From assembly GCA_029582165.1 (NCBI GenBank), contig CM055870.1, positions 3,807,332-3,871,331 of the forward strand: a stretch of 64,000 nt of DNA, in the 5' to 3' direction. A program made the translations under genes and the position numbers. Below, piece by piece: positions 1 through 12,120 of this stretch. The DNA comes from Portulaca oleracea (taxonomy: Eukaryota > Streptophyta > Magnoliopsida > Caryophyllales > Portulacaceae). How positions within the stretch are numbered: position 1 is the stretch's first letter; each line of letters begins with the position of its first letter. The notes below the pieces were generated by a model that saw only the letters and a list, made by a program, of their open reading frames with translations, searched no databases and was not told the DNA's origin.

Positions 1-3000
1 GTATGGACTGGGCCGTAACCATTGACCGCTGTGTACTCGTTGAAGTAATGAGGGATCGATAAGCCCATGAAAACTGAGAAGCCCAGTACGAACTTAGTCC
101 TAAAGCTGTTCAGGTTGCAGAATTGGAGGAACCCGAGACCTGCTGAGCCTGCTCATATGGGGAAAACATACCACAGAAAGTTAAACAAACCAAGCAGATC
201 AATTTGAGTTCATATCGTAAAAGAGAGTTTTGTTTGGGGCACATACCGACATAAGCGAAGAAAAGGCAGTAGAGAGCAGCCACCATCGGTGCTGGGATCG
301 AAGCAAATACAGCTCCAAATTTACCTAACATCATTATACATGACGAGTCCACATTTGTCACAAAACTTTGGAGAAATTGTATCATTTATGCTTCTAAAAG
401 TATGATAATGAAGTGTGTTCGATTATGGTTCTGAGATGGTTAGACTATACCAAGAATAGAAAAGAAGATCATGAACCCAGCTGCAATCTGGACCACTCTC
501 CGGCTGCCAACGCGTGTTAGCCCTAGCAACCCTGCATTCTCGCTGCACGGGAACAACTAAAGCTCAATGTCGAAGTTCAATATGTGAGAGGTATCACCAA
601 CATGTAAAGAAATGCACGATAAATTTTCTGAGTCTTACACTGATACTGAAGACCCGTTACCAGTTCCAAATATGCCCGACAACAGAATGCCAATTCCCTG
701 AGACAATGAGAAGTTGAGAACATATTAGAAAGGGGAAATCAGTAACAGCATAGGTCCCACTCATGCAAGGTCTAGGGAAATCCATATGTAAGCAGCCTTA
801 CCTCAACAATCATAACAGTCTATTGAGAAATGCTATCTATATATATGTAAGTGACAAAAATGTGGAAGACTAGATACAAACTCCTTAAGTTTTTTTTTTT
901 TTTGTTTTTTTTGGGGGTGTTCAATAGTTCATGAAGTAACCCTTCTTTAGAAAGGAAAGGTAAGGTTGTGTGAAGTGAGGATGAGCAAGTTTCGGAAAAG
1001 GATAAAAAGTTTAGCTTTGCAAATATGGTAAGAATGGGTAAACTTGGGTTGGATTGGGTAAGATGGGTAATATTCACCTGTAAAGAACAGGGTCGGGGAG
1101 AGTAATTACCTGCCAACCAATTCCTCGGCTGAGAACAGACGGTGGTACAGGTGTGGCACTCGCATATCTTGACACCGCAGTGAAACCACCCGTAGACTAC
1201 CACACAAGTAAAGGAAAAATATGTGAGATACTTTATAAACGTGGAATCGCATGATGTTCATTTTCTAACCACATGAATACGAACAATTCTAATCAATCTA
1301 CACTTCACGACGATTTTTTCTGTTCCCTCCCCCCCCCCCCCCCCCCTTTAGTTTTAAAAGTTTAGGGAAGAAACCTCCACAAGGGCAACAAACGAGGCCA
1401 TCATCATTGCAAATGCTTCTCCTGCATCAAAAGTTGGAGCTCCCCATTGAAATGGGTACGGTATACTTATCCTGCACAGATACGTAAATTGTGCAAGTGG
1501 ATCAACATTTACGACACTCTCAAATTGTTGAGAAACTCTCTCGAGTATGAAATCGCAGTAACTCTTTGAGAAAGCAAGAGGTTAGGGATGAAAACTTTAC
1601 CAAGGGGCACCACTTATAATCCCCGCCTTATCAGTCCTGCAGCTTAGCTGAGTTGTTTGTGGCCTGTTCCTATAGGCACCCCCGGCTGTCAATATGATTG
1701 CATAAATCCACACAATGACCACCGAGAAAAGAACAGCAAACCGGTCAAACACGTGTCTTTCACCGCGCATTAGATGAGGAAGGTACTGCACACACACACA
1801 CAACGCGGACTACACTATTAGATTCAACTCAACACAGATTCACGCACCATAAATATACTGATCAAGGAATGTATATGAGTGTCATGTAATCTAGAAATGA
1901 ATAAAAGAAACAGATGAATAAACGGGTCATTGGTATAGAACTCCACCTGTGAAAAGATGACCAGAAGGATTATGTGTGGCAGTCCTACTTCAACACATTT
2001 CGCAACCTACATAAAGTGAAACATCAGGAAGAAAAATCAATCATTATGTTTTGATGAACAAGGTATTTGATTACCAAGATACTTACCCCAGGAAAACCCA
2101 ACTCGTACAATCCGAATCCAACCAAGGAGACTAAAGGGGCAACAGCGAGCGGACTTAGAAACCTATGAAAAAATTCCAAGGAAACTTACACATTACATTC
2201 AGTTTTGTACAAGCATCAAACAACGGTGTAGAATGTAGACTTCTACAATTTATAAAGCCAATTATTCGCAAAAGTTTTCATCATAAAATTATTAATATTA
2301 GTATATTACTGCAAAATTCATCAATTTATGCAAATTTATCAATTCGGCATAATTCACTAGTCGATAAATCGCAGAGAGGTATATATTACCTCACGACATT
2401 GCGCCAAAGACCACTGAATCCAAGAACAATCTGTAATGTGGAGGCAACAATCAAAGAACCCTGGATTCCTCTCATAATCTTATTGAATTTCTGCAGAAAT
2501 GTGTGGAAATCCGGTTAATGGCCGTAACCCTAAATAAACAAACCAGGAAGTAATTCAAAAAAGTAGGTTCCGGCGAATCTCACCTCCTGAGGATCAAGAA
2601 CAGCACTGTATCTGCCAGCCAACACGATCGAAATTGTAGTAGGGACATAGGTGTAAGAACCTCCTATGACAGCGGGCAAACGAGTACCGAAACATGACTG
2701 AAACAACGTGTTCAAACCAGCAACAAACAGGAGAGTCTGAATCATCTTAGCTTTCTCCTCCTATTGATATGGTTACCAAGTCAGTAAGTTATCTCAAGTT
2801 ACAGCTGTTACTGGTTACAATTAGCATCTAATTATGTGAAATTTTTTTACCTTTCCTCCTCCCATTTGGGGAGCCAAGTAAGTGGGAATGAGCACTGTTG
2901 TCCCCAGCATCACCAAGTAATGCTGAAATCCAAGTAAGATAGCTTCAGCTGCAATCAGTAAGAAAATGTCACCAACTAGCCCTTAATTACCAAAACCAAT

Positions 3001-3779
3001 ACTCCGAAATTCTGCTCAAGCGAAGTATGGAGGGATCGGATGTAGCAGTCCTACCCTTAAATTTTGCAATTTAGGTAGACTAATTCCAATTGACCCAAGA
3101 TTCAAAAATCGTTTGCTATAGTTGAAAATATAATGTCCTTCAACTATCCAAATTATGGACAAAAAAAAAAAACATGTAACACATTAAATTTTCATTTGAG
3201 TAGGATTCCATGAGGATCACTGGATCCACAGTGAAAAGTGGCCACAAAACAGCACAAGGCTGGTAAATGGTAATTAATCATTGAAATTTATTACTGCTAT
3301 GGAGAGAAACAACACCCAACAGATGGTAACTAAAATGGGAGATTATCACCATATCATTCACATCCAAAAAAGCAAAAATTCACAGCACAGCAACTAGATT
3401 CTGGGTCACCATCAAACAAAATTCAAGTGCCAATTCCAAATCCAAACCTAGGAATCTTGTTCTTGCCTAGTGAGACTCATCTTCCAAAGCTAAAACACTA
3501 AAATTTCTACATTCCCCAAATTTCTAACATCAATCTATCAGAAACCAACATGCAGTAAATTCATTCTACAGAAACACATCTCATTAATGATAAACATAAC
3601 TTTCTCAACTTTTAGGACGTGAAATTTCACAGATGAAAATTCTAGAGAGAGAAACAACTCTTACGCCAAGGTGGTGGGCTAGTAATGCAGTAAGAAACCC
3701 CAGGTAACTGATCTTTTACTGGGTGTGGATGCAACTCATCCTGCTTGGGTAGTGGTGCTGGTCCTCCTCCTCCAGCCAT
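1..3779 (-). CDS. NAT: Nucleobase-ascorbate transporter (NAT/NCS2 family), 3' end outside window
   Basis: Membrane permease of the NAT (NCS2) family; members move purines, uracil or ascorbate with protons or sodium. I joined 13 exons on the minus strand with GT/AG borders and continuous frame: 3665-3779, 2851-2948, 2584-2760, 2390-2490, 2087-2162, 1947-2006, 1601-1785, 1375-1471, 1110-1196, 639-697, 451-542, 247-324 and 1-148 (continues left). They encode about 457 residues starting MAGGGGPAPLPKQDEL; plant homologues are near 530, so roughly the last 70 residues are missing. Visible family marks are SYCITSPPPW near the N-terminus, QHYLVMLGTTVLIPT in the first membrane segment, GTRLPAVIGGSYTYVPT, and the NAT signature ENAGLLGLTR across the 639/542 exon border. 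The 59-nt exon at 639-697 is easily missed but restores the frame. Closest by memory to Arabidopsis NAT5/6/7; the exact paralogue is not decided here. Confidence 0.93.
2990..3175 (+). mobile_element. SINE-like repeat in NAT intron 1
   Basis: Starts with accaaaaccaatact, contains ggatcggatgtagcagtc and ccaattgacccaagattc, and ends in an A-run (3160-3171). The same order of motifs occurs at 33409-34000, where the copy is flanked by a target-site duplication, and a partial match (caattgacccacaaatcg) occurs near 20315. Boundaries here are approximate because I did not find a clear duplication. Confidence 0.55.
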
Positions 3780-3852
3780 TTTTCTTCTCTTTCTCTCTCT
3801 AAAACTACTTTCTTCAGTTTTTAATCACCTTTTTTTTTTTGCCAAAACAACC

Positions 3853-4390
3853 AAAATCACCCACCAAAACCCAAATCCCTTTCTGTTAATCTGCAAATAC
3901 CCAGTACTCAGAATGGAATTTCAACCAAACCCAGATGGTAAAATTCCAAGAACAACAAAACCCAGAAACAAAAACGTTCAACTCGATCAAAAAGTAAAAG
4001 GGTACTCAGAATTCCGAAGAACAGGGGAATGGTACTTGATTTTCTACAAGCACCCACCAAAACCCAAATCCCTTTCTATCAATCAGAATGGAAATTCAAC
4101 CAAACCCAGATGGTGAAATCCCCAGAAGAACAAAACCCAGAAACAAAAATGTGCAACTCAACTCGATCAAAAAGTAAAAGGGTACTCAGAATTCCGAAGA
4201 ACAGGAGTACTTAAATTTCTACAAGCACCCACCAAAACCCAAATCGCTTTCTATCAATCAGAATGGAATTTCAACCAAACCCAGATGGTGAAATCCCCAG
4301 AAGAACAAAACCCAGAAACAAAAATGCACAACTCAACTCGATCAAAAAGTAAAAGGGTGCTCAAAAATTCCGAAGAACAGGGGGAATTTT
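3853..4390. repeat. Three-copy minisatellite upstream of the NAT start codon
   Basis: Three direct copies of a unit that starts near caccaaaacccaaatc and runs through aaccaaacccagatgg to ttccgaagaacag. Spacing between the first two copies is about 193 bp and between the next two about 175 bp. The array lies 75-610 bp upstream of the NAT ATG on its 5' side, so it falls in the 5' UTR, a 5' UTR intron, or the core promoter. Open frames through it come from the repeat and are not genes. Confidence 0.85.
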
Positions 4391-4439
4391 AATTGAGGGC
4401 AAAAAAGAAGAAGACAGGGAAGAATTTTAGGAACATGAG

Positions 4440-5246
4440 GGAGTGTAAATGGCGTGTTGAGTCCACTAAACCATTTACTTTACAACCCCAAATTAAAATC
4501 AAAAGAGGGGAAAAATTTGAAAGAAGAGCGGCGGCAGCTTAAATTAAGGGGGAAGAAATGAAACCAATTGCAATACACAACATAAAAGCAAAGTTAGAGA
4601 GAGAAAATTAAAAAGGAGGGAGTGTGACTGAGACTGACTGGAGTGCAGCAGTACAAAAAGCAACGAAACAGACCAAAATACTTCTCTGCTCCCTCAAGGA
4701 ATCTATCTGTGCACCAATCTTCTCTTCTTTTTTTCCTTTTTTTAAGTCCCTATCAAATTCATGATTAAAAAATAGTTGGGTAAAAGTTAAATTTTTGTAA
4801 TTTTTGATAATTTTTGGTAAATTCTGAGAATTTTTGTTAAAATGATGTCAATATATCAAAATTAATTTTTTTTCTTTTTTTATGTTTGGTAAATTTTAGT
4901 AAGTTTTGGTACATTTAGGTAAAAACTGGTAAATTTAGAAAGTTGGACTTATCCATGAATTTGACAGAGCCTAAATATTTATTTTTGTAGTAATTTTAAC
5001 AAGGAAAATTGGAAATAATAATTAAAACTTTGGGATATTATTTTTTTTGGGATATCAAAAAAACTTTTGAGTTATTATTTTTATAGGTTTTTACCAATGT
5101 TTTTAAGTTGATCTCACTAAAAAATTGATGCATACGTTAATTTTTGTATATGCATATGATAATTGATTGCACAGGCTCATGAGATCTACCTTTAGATAGA
5201 TGAATACTCTATTTATACAACTTAATCTAAATTTATTCATTTCTTT
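4440..5246. other. AT-rich intergenic stretch, no gene seen
   Basis: Short A/T runs, and repeated taaattt/ggtaaa words around 4790-4940. No coding, RNA or mobile-element structure that I can support. Confidence 0.6.
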
Positions 5247-5255
5247 GACATTTTT

Positions 5256-6206
5256 GGGTTATTGACTATGAAGGATGGTCAAAAATGCAAATTGATCATG
5301 GACGGTATTGAGGACCATGAGTTCCCGATTTATGAGAGAAAAAGTAACTCAACAGTGTTGACGTGTCATATCAAGTGGATAGTCAAATTTTTTTTTTCAA
5401 TTACTATACTCTTCTCTCTCTTTGATTAACGCGTAAGGTATTTACAAAACGAACAATGGTTCATCTTTGAAGATATTCGCAAATATGTACAAAGATGAAC
5501 CATAGTTCGCCTTAATTTGGAGATATCCAGAAAAGATATCCCTATGCTCACACTCTCTCTCTCTCTCTCTCTCCTTAAACCTCCAGCCCCCACCCTCATA
5601 TTAATTCCCTCTCTTTCACTTCTCAAACCACCACAAACACCACCACCGAACCAATTAGTAACCAAAAAAACAGAGGTCATATTAGCAGCTGTGTCAAAGG
5701 AACTCACTCTCTTGATCGGAAACATGACATACACATTGGAAACAGAGGCCACCAATACACAAGAAGTGTTCTTCCCCATGTTTTTTCCCCTCCGTAACTA
5801 GGTTAGAAAAGGTGGAGGTTCGGTGGTGGTGGGATGGAAATGTTGGTGGTGGTTTGGGAAGTGACATGGGAGTATGAGGATGGGGGTTGGGGTACGAAGA
5901 GAGAGAGGGAGTGTGTGAGCAATGAGGTATCTTTTCCAGATGTCGCCAAAAGCGGATCATGGTTTGTCTTAGAACATATATGTGGATATCTTCAAAGACG
6001 AATTATGGTTCGTTTTGTAGATATTATATGCGTGAATCAAAGAGAAAGAGGTAAAACAATTGGGAAAAAAAAGTTAAAAAAATTATTGTTTACTTGGCAT
6101 TCCACATCAACACGGTCTCGTTCTTAATTATTATAAATTGAGATCTCATAGTCTTCAATATCCTTCATGATTAATTTACATTTTGGATAACCATGCTCCA
6201 TAACCC
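5256..6206. mobile_element. Foldback (long-TIR) MITE, MULE-like
   Basis: The left arm (about 5256-5650) and right arm (about 5805-6206) are diverged inverted copies about 400 bp long, starting gggttatt on the left and, on the other strand, gggttatgg on the right. Flanks gacattttt (5247-5255) and tatattttt (6207-6215) agree at 7 of 9 positions, which fits a Mutator-type 9-bp duplication. The arms hold CT-rich and GA-rich tracts (5550-5575, 5898-5910) that create spurious open frames on both strands. No transposase is present. Confidence 0.75.
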
Positions 6207-6215
6207 TATATTTTT

Positions 6216-7597
6216 AGCACTAAACTTTTAACTTTTATTTGAACTTATCCTAACTTTACTTTGTTATTTAATCTGAAAATATTGTATGAGTCAATTTAAT
6301 AAGTCAAAATTGACAGATATTCGTAAAAATAATTACCTGAAATCGTAAAATTTTTGTCTGAGAAAACAAGTTATATTTCATCTAATAATTCTAAACATTG
6401 AGTTATATATGTGTGGTCTTCCTTAAGGACTTGATTTTTTTTTTCTTCTTCTTCAATCACGTAAAGAAAAAGCTAGAAAGGAGCATCTGCATTCTACATG
6501 TTGATCCCCACCGTCAACTTTATATTTTTTAAAAGATTTTGTGTGAGTTTTTTTTGTTTTTTAACGAAGTTTTTGGCCATCAATGGTAATGAAAAGAAAA
6601 AACATTTTGAATAAAGTGCAATTTGTGGGGCCTTTGAGGAACTGCTACGAGTCTTTTAATTTTTACAGTCAAGAAAGAAGAGCATAAGAAAACTGTTTTA
6701 CCTTTTCAAGCACAACAAAATTAAGTTAATTTTTCCCTTTCTCTAAACTATTTTCCCATTTCATTTGTTGGGAGTATTTTCATCCTTGGTCACAAAAAAG
6801 TCTTGAAAATTTACTAACATGGATGCCGATTTTTGAATTTTGGTGTACTATCATCGAGTTAGTCCAAGCTAATTTGATGATTTTCATACGTGATATTGGA
6901 GGAGGATGATTGTCCTCATGACATTTATATTCAGTAATATAAGATTTTAAAATATTAGATTGTGTGAGCCCAAATTTTTATTTATTAGATTATACAATGC
7001 TAAATTATTCTATATTATATTATATATAATAATTCAAAATATCGTTCAACTCGAAGATACTAATGGATGATATGCTAAAATACAAAGAGCAAATAATTTA
7101 ATTTACTGAGTACTATTCTAAAATTTAAATTGTGATAATCCATCCACTATAATTGAGATTAATACAATCTAATTTTGCCATTTGAAAACTGGTCCCTCAT
7201 TGCAATAATTCGTGCGCCGGTGCGTGGGATTCTCAATGCTCATAATTAGAAATTTAAGGGCACCTTTGTCCACCAAGTCAACAATCTTGTCCCACCCTAC
7301 CAAGTCACAGTTATTTTATGCTGTTAATATGGTGTAAAAATGATATGTTATAATGAAATTGTGAAAAATACGGTAAGGTGAGAAATAGTATGGTGAAATT
7401 TGTGAAAAATATAATTTATAATAGTATATGAGGAGAAAAATGTGAAAAGTAGAGAAGAAAAGTGAAAAAATTCAAATATACTGATATGGTATGATAAAAC
7501 GTGGAAAAATATTGAACGCTGTGATGAAAATCTTTTTCATTATATCCCTTGAATAATATATTTATCAATTTAACAAAAGAGATCATGACTATTAAAA
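6216..7597. other. AT-rich intergenic stretch, no gene seen
   Basis: Low-complexity AT-rich DNA with a tatata/ttatata cluster near 7010-7030. No gene or clear element found. Confidence 0.55.
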
Positions 7598-7600
7598 TTA

Positions 7601-8499
7601 GGCCTTTTTATTTATAGTGGTAACTCTTTCCAATCAAATCCAATCCAACCTTACACAATTCCAAAAAACAAAATTCTCTAAAAACAAAATTACCCAAAAA
7701 AAAGTATCATAACTTATTGAATTCAATCCAATCCAACCAATTCATCCAAACTTTATTTTATCTAATCTAAATAATAGGGCCTTGGTACCCCACAGGTAAG
7801 GGTACATGTTAATTAACCACTCTGCCAACTCAAATATATCACACCGGGTTTTGACATTGATTGATTTAACTTAGTACTCAAATATGATATTTCTATTTTT
7901 CCGTTGTCTAAATTCAATTTTAACTCAAAAATGGGTTATCTCTGAATTGTCAAGCCCAATTAGGCCATGTTCTTTGGATTAAATAAAATGAAATTTGGAT
8001 GGATTGTGCGTTGCGTTTGCGTTTGCGTTTCGATAAATTGCGTTTGGTAGCATTGGGTTGCGGTAGGAATTAATAAAAAGGTGAGTAGAGGTGAATAGTA
8101 TATTGTGATAAATTGCGTTCTCTTGCGTTTGCCATGCGTTAGGTTTTATTGATTTTGCATTGCGTTTGGGTGCGTTGCGTTTGCGTTTCGGTAAGTTGCG
8201 TTTGGGTTGCGTTGGGTTGTGTTGGGTTGTGGTACGAAATAATAAAAAGGTGAGTAGAGGTTAATAGTAGATTATGATAAGTTATGTTATCTTGCGTTTG
8301 CCATGTGTTAGGTTTTATTGATTTTGCGTTGCGTTTAGGTGCGTTAACGCACAAAAGAACATGATTGGATAAGTTATGATACTTTTTTAGGGAATTGGGT
8401 TTTTAGAGAGGATTTTTAAAAAAAAAATGTGTAAGGTTTGGATTGAATTGGATTGATTGGATATGATTGGAAAGAGTTACCAATTCAAAAAACAGAATC
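7601..8499. mobile_element. Nested MITE composite with TTA flanks
   Basis: The outer arms 7601-7760 and about 8365-8499 are inverted copies sharing ggtaactctttccaatc and agtatcataactta, flanked by TTA at 7598-7600 and 8500-8502 (PIF/Harbinger-type duplication). Inside, 8005-8355 holds two direct copies (about 170 bp each) of a gcgtt-rich MITE related to the element at 12364-12563; the shared block is aataaaaaggtgagtagagg. A further inverted pair (7737-7780 with 7965-8003) suggests more than one insertion. Confidence 0.6.
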
Positions 8500-8502
8500 T
8501 TA

Positions 8503-9048
8503 AATCCAAAAAAACCTCTAAATATTAATTATTTTCTTTTGTCCTAATTTTGAGATTAACTAACCCAACCAAAATCCAATGCAAAAGATCGAGGAATAAC
8601 AGTGAGACATACATGAAAGTACAATGGAGATGGTCATCATCTCATGATGCATTTGGATTCGCCCTACTCCTATCCTATGCATGCAGCTACATGAACTAAT
8701 GATGATCACCATCACCATCACCATCAGATCATATCAGATGTTTTTCAGAAAATCAGAATCGAATAAAACAGGTACTTGAGTACTATGACAAGAATAGAAG
8801 ATCATATCAAACGACATCAATTAATTCATGGACTATTCATCTACATGGCAGAGTATGGGGACCCTTCCCAGGGAATAACTTTTTAGACTTGGAATGAAAG
8901 CATGTGAGCTGCACGTGCCCCATGTACTAAAAGCAAATTACTTGCATGTATCTACAACGGTTCCTAGAAATAAAAATTTTGAGAAGCAAATGCAGTCACT
9001 GATTGGTTAGTAAGCATACAAATGAGTCAATCGAGAGTGAGACACTCT
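8503..9048. other. Intergenic, short CAT-repeat only
   Basis: Contains a short (atc)n/(cac)n microsatellite at about 8701-8726. No gene seen. Confidence 0.6.
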
Positions 9049-9051
9049 TAA

Positions 9052-9313
9052 GGCCGTGTTCTTTTCTGTGGTTGACAAACTGCGGTGCCACAACCTACCG
9101 CAATTTGCCACAAACCACCACATTTTGCCACAAATCATTACTTTTCTCTCTCCTCATTTTTTTCTCTCTTCACTTTTCTCCTCTACTTTTTACATTCTCT
9201 TTCCTCACCTATCTCACATACCAATAACCTACCACAATTCCACCACACCCCACCACAATTCCACCACACCTCACCACACCATTCCGCAAAATACCGCACA
9301 AAAGAACACGGCC
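9052..9313. mobile_element. PIF/Harbinger-like MITE (TSD TAA)
   Basis: Terminal inverted repeats GGCCGTGTTCTTTT at the left and the reverse complement AAAAGAACACGGCC at the right, flanked by TAA at 9049-9051 and 9314-9316. Subterminal ccaccaca repeats. Open frames over it come from the low-complexity interior. Confidence 0.88.
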
Positions 9314-9732
9314 TAAATAATCCTATGCTTCATAAGTTAGTTGATTTGGATAAGGCAGATTTCTTGTGAGAAGACATCATTAACCTGTCATTCTTTCTTT
9401 GCTTACCTTTGTGAAGAAAAAAATGTATGTATGTGCATTGTACATCCATCCAATGCATTGCTAAAGGCAGTTGGAGAAAGAATTAGTTCCCACTAATCTA
9501 GTCATCTATTTTCAAACCAAACAGGCAAATCATAATCAAAGTTGTTAGAGTTTTACTAATTTATTCTCATGGGAAGAATCAGAATATTATACTCCATCAT
9601 CCTCTTTTCAAAAAAGCAAATTCTTGATTAATTAATAATAATTAATGATAGTACTAAAGGAATAAGGAATTTTTAAAAATTATTTTAAGCTCCCCAAATC
9701 TAATCAGTAATCACCATTTTGCCTTGCCTTAT

Positions 9733-11121
9733 TTTTTATTTTTATTTTTATTTTTTTTTGAATCCGGGTAAAGGAAGAGTACAGAGAAACTTAGGAGACC
9801 CTTCTCGCAAGGCGTCTTCCTAAGTTATCATGAACCAAAATAAAAGAAAACTCAGACGACGGGCTAATACTCCAAACATCTAGGTTTTGAGTGGAGTGCC
9901 CCTTGTTAGCTAACCAATCTGTTGCCATATTGGCTTCCCTAAAAATATGTTTAACCGAGACACCCTCGAACATTTGTAAGTACATCTTGATATGATATCT
10001 CTAATAGTCATATCAATTTGCCATGGTACTTTGAAAACACTTTTGATTGCCTGAATAAGAATCAAATTGTCGCTTTCAACCTGGACCCTCTTGCACCCTG
10101 CCTGAAGCGCCTGCTGAAGACCTACTTTGAGAGCTAGGGCTCCCGCAAGTAGAATAGGCTCCGAGTGAAGTTTGAAGGCCCCCGCGCGTAGGAGATTACC
10201 CAGAAAGTCTCAAATGACAAACCCAACTGCTGCCCCATGTTGATTCACTGAGCCATCACAATTGAGTTTAACCCACCCCGTGTTAGGACGATCCCAACCA
10301 ACATGCAACGTATTCTGGGATCTAGAGGTAGTAGCTCGCCGTATCTGAGAATAAGAAGGAGATGCATTGAAGGATCTTCTGGCTTGCCACTCCGCATAAT
10401 TCTTCTTTGCCCGAATAATAACTCTAATTTTGTTGAAGATGGGATTGTTGTAGGTGCAGTCATTTCGCTCCTTCCAAATGCTCCAGAGGAGGTAGGTGGC
10501 TCTTTTGAGCTCACTCAGAGAGAGAGTTGCGTGGAGATTTAAAAGGATATCCTTGTCACTAGAATCAAGTGGTCAATCGAATGAGGAGTTTAACCACTTG
10601 TGATCCCTTGCAGTTTCCAACACTTTTTTAGTAAAGTGGCATTGATGGATCAAATGTTGATCAGTTTCAGTGTGTTCCAAACACATAACACATGTGGGGT
10701 CCATGTTGACACCTCGTCGGGCTAAGTTACCTTTAAGAGGAAGACCACCATGGAAAGTTTGCCAAAGAAACGTTTTGAGCTTAGGTTGAACATCCAACTT
10801 CCAAATCCACCTACCCTCTCATTTGTTACTTTTATTAATACCATGACAAAGTCATGTGCCTATCTTAACAGAAAAAGTACCATCACTTATAAGACCCCAA
10901 CACAACTCATCCCCTTGATCAAAAGAGGGGATAGGGGTAGAAAAAACAAGATTAGCAATTTCAGGATCCAGGACATCCCTAACTTTAGGGACATCCCATT
11001 TCTTATCCAAAATGAAGTCACTAACTAGAAGAGCATCGTCACTATCTTCACTATTCAACTTACAAATGTCAATTAAGGGATCTTGATGGCACCAATTATT
11101 AGTCCAGAATTTGATCCTGGT
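9733..11121 (-). mobile_element. 5'-truncated LINE insertion with 20-bp TSD and poly(A)
   Basis: A 20-bp perfect direct repeat, accattttgccttgccttat, flanks the segment (9713-9732 and 11122-11141). On the minus strand the element ends in an A-rich tail (9733-9760 reads T-rich on +). Only the last about 1.35 kb of the coding region is present, the usual outcome of aborted target-primed reverse transcription. It encodes a degenerate reverse transcriptase zinc-binding region and RNase H domain. Confidence 0.9.
9770..11115 (-). pseudogene. LINE ORF2 remnant: zf-RVT and RNase H
   Basis: The minus-strand reading passes through LNSEDSDDALLVSDF (about 11055), a zinc-binding block with CVMCLEHTETDQHLIHQC (about 10690; CxxC...HxxxxC pattern), then KLNCDGSVNQ (RNase H start, about 10265) and FREANMATDWLANKGH (RNase H end, about 9915). 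An in-frame TGA follows GFVI near 10215 and a frameshift lies near 9985, so no full protein can be made. Plant copies of this type are often annotated as putative ribonuclease H proteins. Confidence 0.88.
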
Positions 11122-11141
11122 ACCATTTTGCCTTGCCTTAT

Positions 11142-12112
11142 GCTTTTCACATTGTGGGGACTCATTTCACCATGTGCTTTTATTATTACCATTATGATTG
11201 AGCAGTTCAATTCATCGGGATTCTATTTCATGGGGTATAACTCAATAAATTTGTAGCAAATGGGGTACACGGGTGCCAATGGCTCAAAGATAGGTTCCAC
11301 TCCTATTCACAATACTCTTTGAATTGGTAAGGGAGATCGAGATGTATCTCATTAAGATCCTGACTCTTAAATGCCTGAAATAGGAGGTAGATCTCTCACT
11401 CACGCAAGAGGCGATTGGTAAGAATATAGGACTTATAGAATTAGGATATAATTATTTTTGTAAACAAATGAAATAGTCACAATTAAACAAAAACAACTTC
11501 AAAAAATAAAAGGCGACCTGGGGGGGGGGGTTCAATTGGTTTTGCAACGATGTTAGGATTCAGGTTATTTATTATCACTTGATGGTAGATTTCAACAATA
11601 CAAAAGTGCATTAAAGTTTTAGAATAGGTGATCTTCGGGTCAATTGACATTCAATTTGGTTTCAAGTCGAGCAAGTCTTGCTCATGGAAAACTAATTTTT
11701 TGTTCAATGTGATTTTCATTGAAAATAAAGCATATTTAGAGAAAAAAAGGGGGGGGGGGGGAACAATTATTAATTGGATTTGGTTCAGGTTTTAAGTCAA
11801 TTTTCAAGGAAGCATTGAGCATTGGTTTGGATATAGATTGGGATCATTCTATTTGGGATTTAGGCCTTGGATCTATTTTTCCAAGTCTACCTGACATTGT
11901 GTCAGCAACCCTCTCCGTTACAACGGTATGAAGTAAAATTATGAAACTCTGTTGAATCAAAAATCAATAACCTAAAAACAAAAAAAGATAGAAAATAATT
12001 GGCCAAAAGCTTAGAATAAACTCATAAAGAACCCCAAAAAAGACCAACTAAAAATTCTACAAAATAAAATAAAAAAATCACGGTCATTACGCTTCGAAAT
12101 TCTGGAAATATG
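11142..12112. other. Intergenic stretch with poly(G) tracts
   Basis: Two G-runs (about 11521-11530 and 11748-11761) and otherwise unstructured AT-rich DNA. No gene seen. Confidence 0.5.
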
Positions 12113-12120
12113 ATAAATTT

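Noticed and set aside
3745..4214. Plus-strand frames of 123 and 61 residues
   Set aside because: Antisense to NAT exon 1 and then through the minisatellite; the Lys/Pro-rich text repeats with the DNA unit.
5426..6127. Overlapping open frames on both strands with Ser/Leu- and Pro-rich translations
   Set aside because: They lie in the CT/GA-rich arms of a foldback element and mirror each other; no protein family features.
8139..8354. Minus-strand Thr/Gln-rich frame
   Set aside because: Produced by the gcgtt repeat in the MITE composite.
9003..9369. Three overlapping plus-strand His/Pro/Phe-rich frames
   Set aside because: Low-complexity interior of the MITE at 9052-9313.
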